A stretch of 49,067 bases of DNA from Alloyangia mangrovi (GTDB lineage Bacteria; Pseudomonadota; Alphaproteobacteria; Rhodobacterales; Rhodobacteraceae), in NCBI RefSeq assembly GCF_002300555.2, contig NZ_NTHN02000042.1, forward strand, positions 1-49,067, written 5' to 3'. Within the stretch, counting starts at the first letter, position 1, and every line of letters begins with the position of its first letter. This document shows, one piece after another, positions 1-8,719 of the stretch. The notes beneath the pieces were generated by a model. The model had not been told where the DNA came from, did not search any database, and saw only the letters and a list, made by a program, of their open reading frames with translations. The translations under genes and the position numbers were made by a program.

Positions 1-1032
1 TCGAGCGCGCCGCCGCCCTGCCCGGGCTTGCCGAGACGCTGCGACCGCTGGCCCACGCCCTCGCCCGCTGGCGCGCGCCCGAGAACCGCTCGGTCCCCGG
101 CACCGAAGACATGCTGCCGGTCGTGCTGCACAGAGACTGGATCGGTGCGCGCGAGGCCGCGATCCGCGCCAGCGGCGCCCTGCTGCTCTTCGGCGCGCTC
201 TGGCAGGTCACCGGCTTTGCCGCCGGGGCGTTCCTGCTGCTCGGCATGTCGATCATGATCTCGATCTTCACCACCTTCGAGAACCCGATCGCCATGCTGC
301 CCTCGGTCTTCTTCGGGCAGCTCCTTGGCGCGGGTATGGCGCTGGTGATCCGCTGTCTGATCTGGCCGCATGCCGGGGCAGACTGGCACTTGGTGGCGAT
401 GGTACTACCCTTCATCTTCGCGGGCGCGCTACTGGCAGGGCACGACCGGGGTATGAAGGTCAGCTTCGATTTCAACATGGTGATGCTGCTTCTGCTGCAC
501 CCTGCGCTGCCGCTCACCGGCGATTTTGGCACCTCGGCGCTAATGGCCCTTGCCGTCGTCGCAGCGCCACTCACGGCGTTGGTGGCATACCGCACGGTCT
601 ACCCGCCCACACTGCGCCGCAAGCAGGTCACGCTGGCGAGGATGATGCTGCACGACGTGGCGGCGCTGGCCGGCGACGCCGACGCGTTGCGCCACCGCGC
701 GGTCTGGCGCGCGCGGCTCTATCATCGGATGCTGCGGCTGTTCCGGCTGACCGAACGCTCCGCCCGCGCGCAGCGCCACGCGTTGGACAGCGGGCTGGCG
801 TTGCTCGACCTCGGCCATGCGACCATGCGGGCACATGAAATCCTCGCAAGCCCCGACACGCCCCCCCACAGAGCGCCGCGCGCTGAAAGCGGCGCTGGCC
901 CGGCTCGAACGCATCCGCGAAACCCCCGCCCGTGCCGAAGGGGCGCTCAGCCGCCTTGCCCGCCGCGCCGTCGGGGCGGATGCCGAGATTTTCCGCCACG
1001 CGGCACGCAGCGCCGCCTCTCTGGCCGGCTGA
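1..1032 (+). CDS. FUSC-family inner-membrane protein, 3' part, frameshifted at a C run
   Basis: The gene enters from the left edge, so its start is not in the window. The reading frame beginning at base 3 encodes several hydrophobic helices (about bases 165-590, e.g. 'GALLLFGALWQVTGFAAGAF' and 'LLLLHPALPLTGDF') followed by an Arg/Leu-rich cytoplasmic region, the layout of the C-terminal half of FUSC/aromatic-acid exporter (AaeB-like) proteins. Such proteins are thought to export aromatic acids or toxic metabolites; the substrate here is unknown. The frame is lost at a run of seven C (861-867). Removing one C restores a sensible tail ('TERRALKAALARLERIRET') ending at TGA 1030-1032, directly facing the next gene. 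I read the shift as a probable sequencing error. Family assignment is by general architecture, without a search. Confidence 0.72.
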
Positions 1033-1038
1033 TCTGCC

Positions 1039-1995
1039 TCAGACGCGCCGCAGCCAGCGGTGCGCGAGGGCCATCTTCTCGCGCACCGGCTGGGTCAGCA
1101 CGAAGGGATAGAGATCGGGCAGGTCAAGCGCCCGGTTCACGTGGTTCACCGCGATCGACAGGTGCACGGCGCGGGTGATCAGCGCCTCGGTGTCGGCCTC
1201 GAGGAAGGCATCGTAGCCCTCCGCCGGAAAATCCGGCAGCCGCAACCCGCTGGCCAGACCGCTGTCGAGCATCGACACGAGGTGCTGCAGATGCGCGAGC
1301 GTCTCGGCCCAGTCCTCGTGCGGGTGGGCGGTGGCATAGGTGGTGATGTACTCCGGTCCGCGCTCCTTCGGCGCGTCGTAGTGCTGCTGCAGCGCCGCCG
1401 TGTAATCGGCCCGCTCATCCCCGAAGCGCGCCCGGAAATCGTCGAGAAAGGCCGGATCCTCGGCCAGCCGCAGGAAGAGGAAATGCGCCATCTCGTGCCG
1501 CATGTGCCCCAGCATGGTACGGTAGAGCTCGTCGAACTGCTCTTGCCGGTGCGCCAGAACCGCGTCGCTTGCCTCGGTGACGTTGATCGTGATGATCCCG
1601 TTCGCATGCCCCATGATCACGTCAGCCTCGCCGTGAAGTGTCTCCTCCGAGAGCATGCGGAACACCGGGCGGGCGCCCGGGTCGGCGGGGGTGAACCAGC
1701 CCCAGCGCGCCAGTTCGGCGAGCATCCGCCGCTTGGCCAGCTCGCTGTCGGCCCAGAGCGGAAGATTCTGTTCGGCGCGCAGGTCGGGCACCGTCTCGGT
1801 CATTGCGCAGGAGCGGCAGAGGCCGCCCTGCTCGGCCACCCAGTTGCAGGCGATTTCGTCGCGATTGGCGCAATGAGGCGCGCCCGCGACCATGGTCTGC
1901 GCGTCGGGATCGAAACTGACCTCCTGCCCGCAACCGCAGGCGAGGTTGTGGAAGTAAACCGGGCTCGAGCAGGCGGGGCAGCGGAAGATTTGCAT
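1039..1995 (-). CDS. Zinc-ribbon putative zinc metallopeptidase
   Basis: A 318-residue protein. The N-terminus carries a zinc-ribbon (C6-x2-C9 and C20-x-C22) plus a second cysteine set (C42, C50, C60, C63). The remainder contains a gluzincin-type HExxH motif (HEMAH, residues 167-171). This matches the family annotated as putative zinc-binding metallopeptidase (Peptidase_Mx type with zinc-ribbon), whose substrate is not known. There is no signal peptide, so it is probably cytoplasmic. ATG at 1993-1995 is preceded by GAGG about 7 bases upstream on the minus strand. It is convergent with the FUSC gene (6-base gap) and divergent from rimP. Confidence 0.82.
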   Translation of the reverse strand: MQIFRCPACSSPVYFHNLACGCGQEVSFDPDAQTMVAGAPHCANRDEIACNWVAEQGGLCRSCAMTETVPDLRAEQNLPLWADSELAKRRMLAELARWGWFTPADPGARPVFRMLSEETLHGEADVIMGHANGIITINVTEASDAVLAHRQEQFDELYRTMLGHMRHEMAHFLFLRLAEDPAFLDDFRARFGDERADYTAALQQHYDAPKERGPEYITTYATAHPHEDWAETLAHLQHLVSMLDSGLASGLRLPDFPAEGYDAFLEADTEALITRAVHLSIAVNHVNRALDLPDLYPFVLTQPVREKMALAHRWLRRV

Positions 1996-2049
1996 CTGGG
2001 ATCCTCATGGGCGGGACACGGGTCGGTAACTTCGCAGGGCGACCAAGCG

Positions 2050-2091
2050 TTCCCATGCGCCAATCAAGCGTTATCGGGCGGCGCATGGGAA
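2050..2091. repeat. 12-bp perfect inverted repeat with 18-base loop
   Basis: TTCCCATGCGCC (2050-2061) is matched by GGCGCATGGGAA (2080-2091). Neither strand has a T run after the stem, so it is not a classical terminator. It lies between two divergent genes and may be an operator or an RNA hairpin in the peptidase leader. Confidence 0.6.
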
Positions 2092-2178
2092 GAGAATTGC
2101 GTGACGGGCGGAGGACGCCGGCGCCCTCCCCCGGCGGCGGAGCGCACGTCCCCGCCGCCGCCCTTGGGTGAATCACCC

Positions 2179-2207
2179 TTGCGAAATCCGCTGCAGGCAC
2201 GTATATG
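2179..2207 (+). promoter_or_regulatory. Putative sigma70-type promoter of the rimP-nusA-infB operon
   Basis: TTGCGA (2179-2184), a 17-base spacer, then TATATG (2202-2207). It lies about 100 bases before the rimP start and is the best -35/-10 pair in the gap. Prediction from sequence only. Confidence 0.5.
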
Positions 2208-2308
2208 CCCCTTCAACAGCGGCGCGTCGGTCCTGGCACCGAAGCTCCACCGGGAAACACCGACGGGCCGCGCGCCCGTATTTTTGTTTCCGAAGGAGTC
2301 GGAGAAAC

Positions 2309-2893
2309 ATGACCGACCTCATCGCCAAATCATCGCTCGACAAGCGCCTCGCCGAGATCGTCGGCCCCGTCATCGAAGACATGGGGTTCGAACTTGTGCG
2401 CATCCGTCTCATGGGGGGCAAGACCGCCACCCTGCAGATCATGGCCGAACGCCCCGAGGGCGGCATCGAAGTCGATGAATGCGCCGACATCTCTACCGCG
2501 GTTTCCGCCGTGCTCGACGTCGAGGACCCGATCATCGACGCGTACACGCTCGAGGTCTCCTCGCCCGGCATCGACCGCCCGCTCACCCGCCTCAAGGACT
2601 TCGAGACCTTCGAGGGCTACGAGGTGAAGATCGAGACCGCCGAGATGATCGACGGCCGCAAGCGCTGGCGCGGCGTGGTCGCCGGGGTCGAGGGTGACGA
2701 AGTGCTCCTCAACATCGAGGAGGGCGGCGAAGAGCAGACGATCGGCCTGCAATTCGACTGGCTGTCGGACGCCAAGCTGGTGCTCACCGACGATCTGATC
2801 CGAGACATGCTCCGCGCCCGCAAGGCGCAGGAAGTGGACGAAACCAAATTCGACGACATCGAGGCCGACGACGCGGCCGCTCAGGAGGACTAA
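2309..2893 (+). CDS. rimP: Ribosome maturation factor RimP
   Basis: A 194-residue protein needed for assembly of the 30S subunit. The N-terminal domain shows the family pattern '[16 protein letters not shown]' followed by 'SRAV...DVEDPI' and the conserved '[14 protein letters not shown]' (about residues 78-91). The C-terminal SH3-like domain ('YEVKIET...GVVAGV') follows, with an acidic tail. The ATG at 2309 is chosen because GGAG lies just upstream (2301-2304) and the family alignment starts there, although the frame is open further upstream. It is the first gene of the classic rimP-nusA-ylxR-infB operon; nusA starts 4 bases after the stop, with its ribosome-binding site inside the end of rimP. 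Confidence 0.95.
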   Translation: MTDLIAKSSLDKRLAEIVGPVIEDMGFELVRIRLMGGKTATLQIMAERPEGGIEVDECADISTAVSAVLDVEDPIIDAYTLEVSSPGIDRPLTRLKDFETFEGYEVKIETAEMIDGRKRWRGVVAGVEGDEVLLNIEEGGEEQTIGLQFDWLSDAKLVLTDDLIRDMLRARKAQEVDETKFDDIEADDAAAQED

Positions 2894-2897
2894 GACC

Positions 2898-4529
2898 ATG
2901 GCAATCACCTCTGCCAACCAGCTCGAGCTTCTGCAGACCGCCGAAGCCGTCGCCCGCGAGAAGATGATCGACCCCTCGCTGGTGATCGAAGCGATGGAGG
3001 AGAGCCTCGCCCGCGCCGCCAAGAGCCGCTACGGCTCGGAGATGGACATCCGCGTGAAGATCGACCGCAAGACCGGTCGCGCCACCTTCACTCGCGTGCG
3101 CACCGTGGTCGAGGATGACCTCCTCGAGAACTACCAGGCCGAGATGACCGTCCAGCAGGCCAAGCAGTACATGGCCGAGCCCAAGGTCGGTGACACCTAT
3201 GTCGAGGAAGTCCCGCCGGTCGACCTCGGCCGTATCGCCGCGCAGAGCGCCAAGCAGGTGATCCTGCAGAAGGTGCGCGAAGCCGAGCGCGACCGCCAGT
3301 ACGAAGAGTTCAAGGACCGCCAGGGCACGATCATCAACGGTCAGGTCAAGCGCGAGGAATACGGCAACGTCATCGTCGACGTGGGCCGTGGCGAAGCCAT
3401 CCTGCGCCGCAACGAGAAGATCGGCCGCGAGAGCTATCGCCCCGGCGACCGCATCCGCTGCTACGTCAAGGACGTGCGCCGCGAGGCCCGCGGCCCGCAG
3501 ATCTTCCTGTCGCGGACCGCGCCGGAATTCATGGCGGAGCTGTTCAAGATGGAAGTGCCGGAAATCTACGACGGCATCATCGAGATCAAGGCTGTCGCCC
3601 GTGACCCGGGCTCGCGCGCCAAGATCGGCGTCGTTTCCTACGATGGCTCGATCGACCCTGTCGGCGCCTGCGTCGGCATGCGCGGCTCGCGCGTGCAGGC
3701 CGTGGTGAACGAGCTCCAGGGCGAGAAGATCGACATCATCCCGTGGAACGAGGACATGCCCACGTTCCTCGTCAATGCGCTGCAGCCGGCGGAAGTGTCG
3801 AAAGTGGTTCTCGACGAGGATGCCGAGCGCATCGAGGTCGTCGTGCCCGACGAGCAGCTGTCGCTGGCTATCGGCCGCCGCGGCCAGAACGTGCGCCTCG
3901 CCTCGCAGTTGACCGGCCTCGACATCGACATCATGACCGAGGAAGAAGAGTCCAAGCGCCGCCAGGCCGAGTTCGAAGAGCGCACCAAGCTGTTCATGGA
4001 AACGCTGGATGTCGACGAGTTCTTCGCGCAGTTGCTGGTTGCCGAGGGCTTCACCAACCTCGAGGAAGTGGCCTACGTCGAGCTCGACGAGCTGCTGGTG
4101 ATCGACGGCGTCGACGAAGGCACCGCCGAGGAGCTGCAGACCCGTGCCCGCGAGTTCATCGAAGAGCAGGCCCGCAAGGCGCTCGAGAAGGCGCGCGAGC
4201 TGGGTGTCGAGGAGAGCCTCATTGAATTCGAGGGCCTCACTCCCCAGATGGTAGAGGCGCTGGCGCAGGACGACATCAAGTCGCTCGAAGACTTCGCCAC
4301 CTGCGCCGACTGGGAACTGGCCGGTGGCTGGACCACGGTCGATGGCCAGCGCCAGAAAGACGACGGCCTGCTCGAGAAATTCGGCGTGGACCTCGAAGAG
4401 GCGCAGAACCTGATCATGACCGCCCGCGTGATGCTGGGCTGGGTCGACCCCGAGGAACTCGTGTCCGGCGCGGCAGAGAGCGATGAGCTCGACGCCGAGG
4501 ATGGCGAGTCCGACGAGGCGGAGGCCTGA
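2898..4529 (+). CDS. nusA: Transcription termination/antitermination factor NusA
   Basis: A 543-residue RNA polymerase-associated protein that modulates pausing, termination and antitermination. Visible domains in order: N-terminal RNAP-binding domain (to about residue 130), S1 domain (about 135-205, '[20 protein letters not shown]'), and two KH domains ('[19 protein letters not shown]' and '[20 protein letters not shown]'). After these come acidic C-terminal helix-hairpin repeats ('[20 protein letters not shown]'). The very acidic end is usual in alphaproteobacteria. AGGAG at 2884-2888 serves the ATG at 2898. The gene sits between rimP and ylxR in one operon. Confidence 0.97.
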   Translation: MAITSANQLELLQTAEAVAREKMIDPSLVIEAMEESLARAAKSRYGSEMDIRVKIDRKTGRATFTRVRTVVEDDLLENYQAEMTVQQAKQYMAEPKVGDTYVEEVPPVDLGRIAAQSAKQVILQKVREAERDRQYEEFKDRQGTIINGQVKREEYGNVIVDVGRGEAILRRNEKIGRESYRPGDRIRCYVKDVRREARGPQIFLSRTAPEFMAELFKMEVPEIYDGIIEIKAVARDPGSRAKIGVVSYDGSIDPVGACVGMRGSRVQAVVNELQGEKIDIIPWNEDMPTFLVNALQPAEVSKVVLDEDAERIEVVVPDEQLSLAIGRRGQNVRLASQLTGLDIDIMTEEEESKRRQAEFEERTKLFMETLDVDEFFAQLLVAEGFTNLEEVAYVELDELLVIDGVDEGTAEELQTRAREFIEEQARKALEKARELGVEESLIEFEGLTPQMVEALAQDDIKSLEDFATCADWELAGGWTTVDGQRQKDDGLLEKFGVDLEEAQNLIMTARVMLGWVDPEELVSGAAESDELDAEDGESDEAEA

Positions 4530-4536
4530 GTCCCAG

Positions 4537-5191
4537 ATGAGCCGTGGAGGTCAGGATAAGGACAGGGCAGACGGGCCCGAACGGCGCTGCATCGCCACTG
4601 GCGACGTGGAGCCCAAGGGCGGTCTGATCCGGTTCGTGGTCGGGCCCGAGGGTCAGGTCGTTCCTGACCTCGCGGGCAAGCTGCCCGGTCGGGGCATCTG
4701 GGTCTCGGCCGATCGCAAGGCATTGGAAAAGGCGGCGGGCAAGGGTCTCTTTGCCCGCGCGGCCAAGGCGCCGGTAACGGTTCCCGAAGGGTTGCCGGAT
4801 CTCATCGAGGGCATGCTTGCCCGGCGGGTGGTCGAGCTGATCAGCCTCGCCCGCAAGGGCGGCGGCGCCGTCTCGGGTTACGAGAAGGTGAAGGACTGGC
4901 TCTCGAAAGAGGAAGCCCGCGTCCTGATCCAGGCCGAGGACGGATCGGCCCGTGGAAAGACGAAATTGAGTACTCCCTACGGGGGGGAACTACATCGGCT
5001 GGCTCACCGCAGACGAGCTAGGGCTGGCCTTCGGACGCGAAAAGGTGATACATGCCGCGCTTGGCGCTGGTGGACTCACCAAACGTGTTGTAGAGGAGGC
5101 CCAACGTTTGAAGGGCCTGCGCGTCGCATCGGCAGACGCGAAAACGGCAGCAGGGGCTGCCGCGGGCGGCAAGGGCCGCCGGAAAGGATAA
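4537..5191 (+). CDS. ylxR: YlxR/DUF448 RNA-binding protein, frameshifted at a G run
   Basis: The N-terminal half is a DUF448/YlxR domain ('[20 protein letters not shown]', '[14 protein letters not shown]'). The C-terminal half, in the +1 frame, resembles an L7Ae-like RNA-binding fold ('[20 protein letters not shown]'). This two-domain form is usual in alphaproteobacteria. The frame breaks at seven G (4981-4987). With one G removed, a continuous 217-residue protein runs from ATG 4537 to TAA 5189-5191, ending in a basic tail. Position between nusA and infB is the conserved one for ylxR. The exact role is uncertain; it is proposed to bind RNA or to affect transcription and RNase P. The shift is probably a sequencing error, because the downstream frame is intact for about 65 codons. 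Confidence 0.85.
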
Positions 5192-5201
5192 GAGAATCTT
5201 A

Positions 5202-7724
5202 ATGAGCGATAACGACGGCAAGAAGACTTTGGGTTTGCGCGGCGGGTCCCATTCCGGGAACGTGAAGCAGAGCTTCAGCCACGGCCGCACAAAGAACGTC
5301 GTGGTAGAAACCAAGCGCAAACGCGTCGTGGTCCCGAAAGCGGGCGCCGCAGGCGGTGCAAAGGGTTCGGGCGGCGGATCGCATGGTGGTTCGGGCAAGC
5401 GCCCGGCGGGCATTTCCGACTCGGAGATGGAACGCCGGCTGCGCGCGCTGCAGGCCGCCAAGGCGCGCGAAGCCGAAGAGACTGCTCAGCGCGAGGCCGA
5501 GGAAAAGGCCCGCGCCGAGGAGCGTGAGCGCATGCGCGCCGAAAAGGAACAGAAAGAGCGCGAGCAGCGCGAGGCCGAAGAGCGTGCCAAGGCGAAAGCC
5601 GAGGAAGAAGAGCGCAAGGCCCGCGAAGCTGCTGCGGCCGCGGAAGCGGCCAAGAAGGCAGAAGCCGCGCCCAAGAAAGCCGCTGCAGCGGCCAAGGACG
5701 ACGATGCCGCGGCTCCGGCCCGTGCAGGTGGTGCGCCCGCGGCCAAGCCTGCGGTCCAGCCGCAACGCAAGGCAGAGCGCGAGCGCGAAGAGCGCGGTCG
5801 GTCTGCCCGTGCCCGCGACGATGGCAACCGCCGCTCCGGCAAGCTGACGCTGAACCAGGCTCTGGGCGGCGAAGGTGGCCGGCAGAAATCCATGGCCGCG
5901 ATGAAGCGCAAGCAAGAGCGGGCGCGTCAGAAAGCCATGGGCGGTGCGCAGTCGCGCGAGAAGGTCGTGCGCGACGTTCAGCTGCCCGAGGCGATCACGG
6001 TGGCGGAACTCGCCAACCGTATGGCCGAGCGCGTGGCTGACGTGGTGAAGTCGCTCATGCAGAGCGGCATCATGGCGACGCAGAACCAGACCATCGACGC
6101 CGACACTGCGGAACTGATCATCGAGGAATTCGGCCACCGCGTGACCCGCGTGTCCGATGCCGACGTCGAGGACGTGATCAAGACCGTGGACGACAAGCCG
6201 GAAGACCTCCTGCCGCGTCCGCCGGTCATCACGATCATGGGCCACGTAGACCACGGCAAGACCTCGCTGCTCGACGCGATCCGCAACACCAGCGTGACCT
6301 CCGGCGAAGCCGGCGGCATCACCCAGCACATCGGCGCCTACCAGGTGACGACGAAGAACGGCGACGTGCTGTCCTTCCTCGACACGCCCGGTCACGCCGC
6401 CTTCACCTCGATGCGCTCGCGTGGCGCACAGGTGACGGACATCGTGGTGCTGGTGGTTGCCGCGGATGACGCCGTGATGCCGCAGACGGTCGAGGCGATC
6501 AGCCACGCGAAAGCGGCCAAGGTGCCGATGATCGTGGCGATCAACAAGGTCGACAAGCCCTCGGCGAACCCGACCAAGGTGCGCACCGACCTGCTGCAGC
6601 ACGAAGTCGTCGTCGAAGAGATGTCGGGCGAAGTGCAGGACGTCGAGGTTTCGGCCAAGACCGGCCTGGGTCTCGACTCGCTGCTCGAAGCCATCGCGCT
6701 GCAGGCGGAAATCCTTGAACTCAAGGCCAACCCGCACCGTGCCGCACAGGGTGCCGTGATCGAAGCACAGCTCGACGTGGGCCGCGGCCCGGTTGCGACG
6801 GTGCTCGTGCAGAACGGCACGCTCAAGCAGGGCGACATCTTCGTCGTGGGCGAGCAGTACGGCAAGGTCCGCGCGCTGATCAACGACAAGGGTGAGCGCG
6901 TCTCCGAAGCCGGCCCGTCGGTTCCGGTCGAGGTGCTGGGTCTCAACGGCACGCCCGAGGCCGGCGACGTTCTCAACGTCACCGAGACCGAGGCGCAGGC
7001 CCGCGAGATCGCCGAGTACCGTGCACAGGTCACCAAGGACAAGCGCGCCGCAGCAGGTGCCGCGACGACCTTGGAACAGCTGATGCAGAAGGCCAAGGAC
7101 GACGAGAACGTCTCGGAACTGCCCGTCATCGTGAAAGCGGACGTGCAGGGCTCGACCGAAGCGATCGTCCAGGCGCTCGAGAAGGTCGGCAACGACGAGG
7201 TCCGCGTGCGCGTCATCCACTCCGGTGTGGGCGCGATCACCGAGACCGACATCGGCCTCGCCGAAGCCTCGGGCTGCCCGGTCATCGGCTTCAACGTCCG
7301 TGCCAACGCTCCGGCCCGCAACGCGGCCAACCAGAAGGGTGTGGAGATCCGCTACTACTCGGTGATCTACGACCTCGTGGACGATGTGAAAGCGGCGGCC
7401 TCGGGCCTGCTGTCGAACGAAATCCGCGAGAACTTCATCGGCTACGCGGCGATCAAGGAAGTCTTCAAGGTGTCCAACGTCGGCAAGGTCGCTGGCTGCC
7501 TGGTCACCGAGGGCGTCGCCCGCCGCTCCGCAGGTGTCCGCCTGCTGCGCGACAACGTGGTGATCCACGAAGGCACTCTGAAAACCCTCAAGCGCTTCAA
7601 GGACGAGGTTGCCGAGGTGCAGTCCGGCCAGGAATGCGGCATGGCCTTCGAGAACTACGACGATATCCGCCCCGGCGACGTCATCGAGATCTTCGAGCGC
7701 GAGGAAGTCGAGCGCTCGCTCTGA
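5202..7724 (+). CDS. infB: Translation initiation factor IF-2
   Basis: An 840-residue GTPase that delivers initiator fMet-tRNA to the 30S subunit. Residues 1 to about 250 form the variable N-terminal region: a Gly-rich stretch, then a long charged Glu/Arg/Ala/Lys coiled coil. An IF2_N domain follows ('[20 protein letters not shown]'). The G domain has G1 GHVDHGKT at 347-354, G3 DTPGHAAF and G4 NKVD. Domains II, III and the C-terminal fMet-tRNA-binding domain complete the protein ('[20 protein letters not shown]'). It starts 10 bases after ylxR, with the purine stretch GGAAAGGATAAGAGA upstream. It is the last gene of the operon and is closed by the terminator at 7761-7791. Confidence 0.97.
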   Translation: MSDNDGKKTLGLRGGSHSGNVKQSFSHGRTKNVVVETKRKRVVVPKAGAAGGAKGSGGGSHGGSGKRPAGISDSEMERRLRALQAAKAREAEETAQREAEEKARAEERERMRAEKEQKEREQREAEERAKAKAEEEERKAREAAAAAEAAKKAEAAPKKAAAAAKDDDAAAPARAGGAPAAKPAVQPQRKAEREREERGRSARARDDGNRRSGKLTLNQALGGEGGRQKSMAAMKRKQERARQKAMGGAQSREKVVRDVQLPEAITVAELANRMAERVADVVKSLMQSGIMATQNQTIDADTAELIIEEFGHRVTRVSDADVEDVIKTVDDKPEDLLPRPPVITIMGHVDHGKTSLLDAIRNTSVTSGEAGGITQHIGAYQVTTKNGDVLSFLDTPGHAAFTSMRSRGAQVTDIVVLVVAADDAVMPQTVEAISHAKAAKVPMIVAINKVDKPSANPTKVRTDLLQHEVVVEEMSGEVQDVEVSAKTGLGLDSLLEAIALQAEILELKANPHRAAQGAVIEAQLDVGRGPVATVLVQNGTLKQGDIFVVGEQYGKVRALINDKGERVSEAGPSVPVEVLGLNGTPEAGDVLNVTETEAQAREIAEYRAQVTKDKRAAAGAATTLEQLMQKAKDDENVSELPVIVKADVQGSTEAIVQALEKVGNDEVRVRVIHSGVGAITETDIGLAEASGCPVIGFNVRANAPARNAANQKGVEIRYYSVIYDLVDDVKAAASGLLSNEIRENFIGYAAIKEVFKVSNVGKVAGCLVTEGVARRSAGVRLLRDNVVIHEGTLKTLKRFKDEVAEVQSGQECGMAFENYDDIRPGDVIEIFEREEVERSL

Positions 7725-7760
7725 TCTCCCCTGCCCCATTCAGGGCATCCGAATCCAGAA

Positions 7761-7791
7761 GGGCCGGCGATTTCATTCGCCGGCCCTTTTT
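7761..7791 (+). terminator. Rho-independent terminator after infB
   Basis: Perfect 10-bp stem GGGCCGGCGA (7761-7770) / TCGCCGGCCC (7777-7786) with loop TTTCAT and five T. It lies 36 bases after the infB stop. Confidence 0.9.
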
Positions 7792-7884
7792 CTTGTCCTG
7801 GGAAGTGCAGCAGCCCGGCACCTTTGGCCTCGCCGCCCTGAGCACACGGTGACCTTTGCGCAAGCTGACCTGTGCCGGGACAAG

Positions 7885-7912
7885 AAAAAAACGAGCCGCC
7901 TTATCAGGCGAC
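7885..7912 (-). terminator. Rho-independent terminator of the small minus-strand gene
   Basis: On the minus strand the stem GTCGCCT-GATA-AGGCGGC (7 bp with one G-T pair) is followed by TCG and seven T. It starts about 30 bases after the stop of the 40-codon gene. Its orientation supports real transcription of that gene. Confidence 0.75.
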
Positions 7913-7943
7913 CGCATGTCGTTGACTTCTAAGGGGCGTACAA

Positions 7944-8066
7944 TCAGACCGGGCGCCCGGTGAAAACCTGCTGCCCGACGCGGACGACGAGACGTCCATC
8001 AGGGAGGGTCTTCTCAAGAAAGCCCTGGACCGAAATGCAGCTGCCCATAATGATGGTGCGCAACAT
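7944..8066 (-). CDS. Small 40-residue protein of unknown function
   Basis: A 41-codon frame (ATG 8066-8064, TGA 7946-7944) beginning MLRTIIMGSCISVQGF and ending GQQVFTGRPV. The case for a real gene has four parts: GAGG eight bases before ATG; a promoter-like AT-rich region upstream (8096-8123); a hairpin-plus-T7 terminator just downstream on the same strand; and codon use like the neighbours. The sequence reads as a short beta-rich peptide ('DGRLVVRVGQQVFTG') and has one cysteine (C10). There is no signal peptide or clear membrane span. It lies downstream of mutT on the same strand, separated by 160 AT-rich bases. I do not recognise a function; a homologue search for conservation would settle its status. 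Confidence 0.6.
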   Translation of the reverse strand: MLRTIIMGSCISVQGFLEKTLPDGRLVVRVGQQVFTGRPV

Positions 8067-8095
8067 GTTGTGTCCTCAACTAAAACTCTGTGCGA

Positions 8096-8123
8096 ATTAT
8101 TATTACCCCACCGAGGGCCACAA
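8096..8123 (-). promoter_or_regulatory. Candidate promoter of the 40-codon gene
   Basis: On the minus strand TTGTGG, 16 bases, then AATAAT (5 of 6 to the -10 consensus). It lies in a 160-base region clearly richer in A/T than its surroundings. The -35 match is weak. Confidence 0.35.
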
Positions 8124-8226
8124 AACTACACAAATCTTGCACAAAACTGTTTCAATAATGGGCAAAACCGCCTGTTTTTGCGCTGAATTTCTGATCATAG
8201 GCACAGATAAGTTAAAAAATCCTTGA

Positions 8227-8628
8227 TCAGAGCAAATCCCTGAGAATCGGAATAAGAGGCACGTCAGCGGGCGGCATCGGGTAATCGGTGAGCTCCCGCG
8301 CCCGGGCCCATTTCAGCACCTGGCCCTCGCGCGCCTGCGGCACGCCGTGCCACCTGCGGCAGGCAAAAAGCGGCATCAGCAGGTGGAAATCGTCATAGGC
8401 ATGCGAGGCGAAGGTCAACGGCGCCAGGCAGCTGTTCCAGGTCTCGATCCCCAGCTCCTCGTGCAGTTCGCGGACAAGCGCCGCCTCGGGAGTCTCGCCC
8501 GGCTCGACCTTGCCGCCCGGGAATTCCCACAGCCCGGCCATGGACTTGCCCTCGGGCCGCTGCGCCAGCAGCACGCGCCCCTCGACGTCGATGAGGGCAA
8601 CGGCGGAGACGAGGACGATCTTTTTCAT
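8227..8628 (-). CDS. mutT: Nudix hydrolase, 8-oxo-dGTP diphosphatase MutT
   Basis: A 133-residue protein. The Nudix box GGKVEPGETPEAALVRELHE continues into ELGIE at residues 38-62 and has all catalytic glutamates (Gx5Ex7REUxEExGU). Known MutT enzymes hydrolyse oxidised dGTP to prevent transversion mutations; the close match in length and the 'SAVALIDVEGRVLLAQRPEG' start favour this over other Nudix roles. ATG at 8628. It is the third gene of a minus-strand group ppiC-argJ-mutT, separated from argJ by 91 bases holding a dispersed repeat. Confidence 0.9.
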   Translation of the reverse strand: MKKIVLVSAVALIDVEGRVLLAQRPEGKSMAGLWEFPGGKVEPGETPEAALVRELHEELGIETWNSCLAPLTFASHAYDDFHLLMPLFACRRWHGVPQAREGQVLKWARARELTDYPMPPADVPLIPILRDLL

Positions 8629-8658
8629 GGCGAGGGGCCTTTGGTGGATGCAAAAAGG

Positions 8659-8711
8659 CGAGGGGCTCTGCCCCTCGCGCTCCCCGGGATATTTGCCCCT
8701 AGAAGAAGGGG
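8659..8711 (+). repeat. Dispersed intergenic palindromic repeat, copy 1
   Basis: An arm-like 'GAGGGGCTCTGCCCCTC' is followed by CTCCCCGGGATATTTGCC and CCTAGAAGAAG. The same order of blocks (GGGGCTCTGCCCC, CCCCGGGATATTT, CCTAGAAGAAG) recurs at 44491-44553 and, inverted, at about 44575-44640. It is of REP type: short, intergenic, hairpin-forming. It lies between argJ and mutT. Confidence 0.7.
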
Positions 8712-8719
8712 CAACCCCG

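Larger units (their letters stand above)
1996..2308. other. Divergent intergenic region between the zinc peptidase and rimP
   Basis: This 313-base stretch has no convincing gene. It holds a perfect 12-bp inverted repeat (2050-2061 and 2080-2091, 18-base loop), a direct repeat CAAGCGTT (2044-2051 and 2065-2072), a GC-rich block (about 2100-2160) and a sigma70-like promoter for rimP (2179-2207). Confidence 0.6.

Noticed and set aside
5199-7739. 846-codon open frame on the minus strand opposite infB
   Set aside because: It is a mirror of the GC-rich codon pattern of infB. Its His/Arg/Leu/Asp-rich low-complexity product has no family motif and no ribosome-binding site.
7960-8226. 88-codon plus-strand frame between infB and mutT
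   Set aside because: No ribosome-binding site, odd composition, and it overlaps antisense the better-supported 40-codon gene and its AT-rich promoter.
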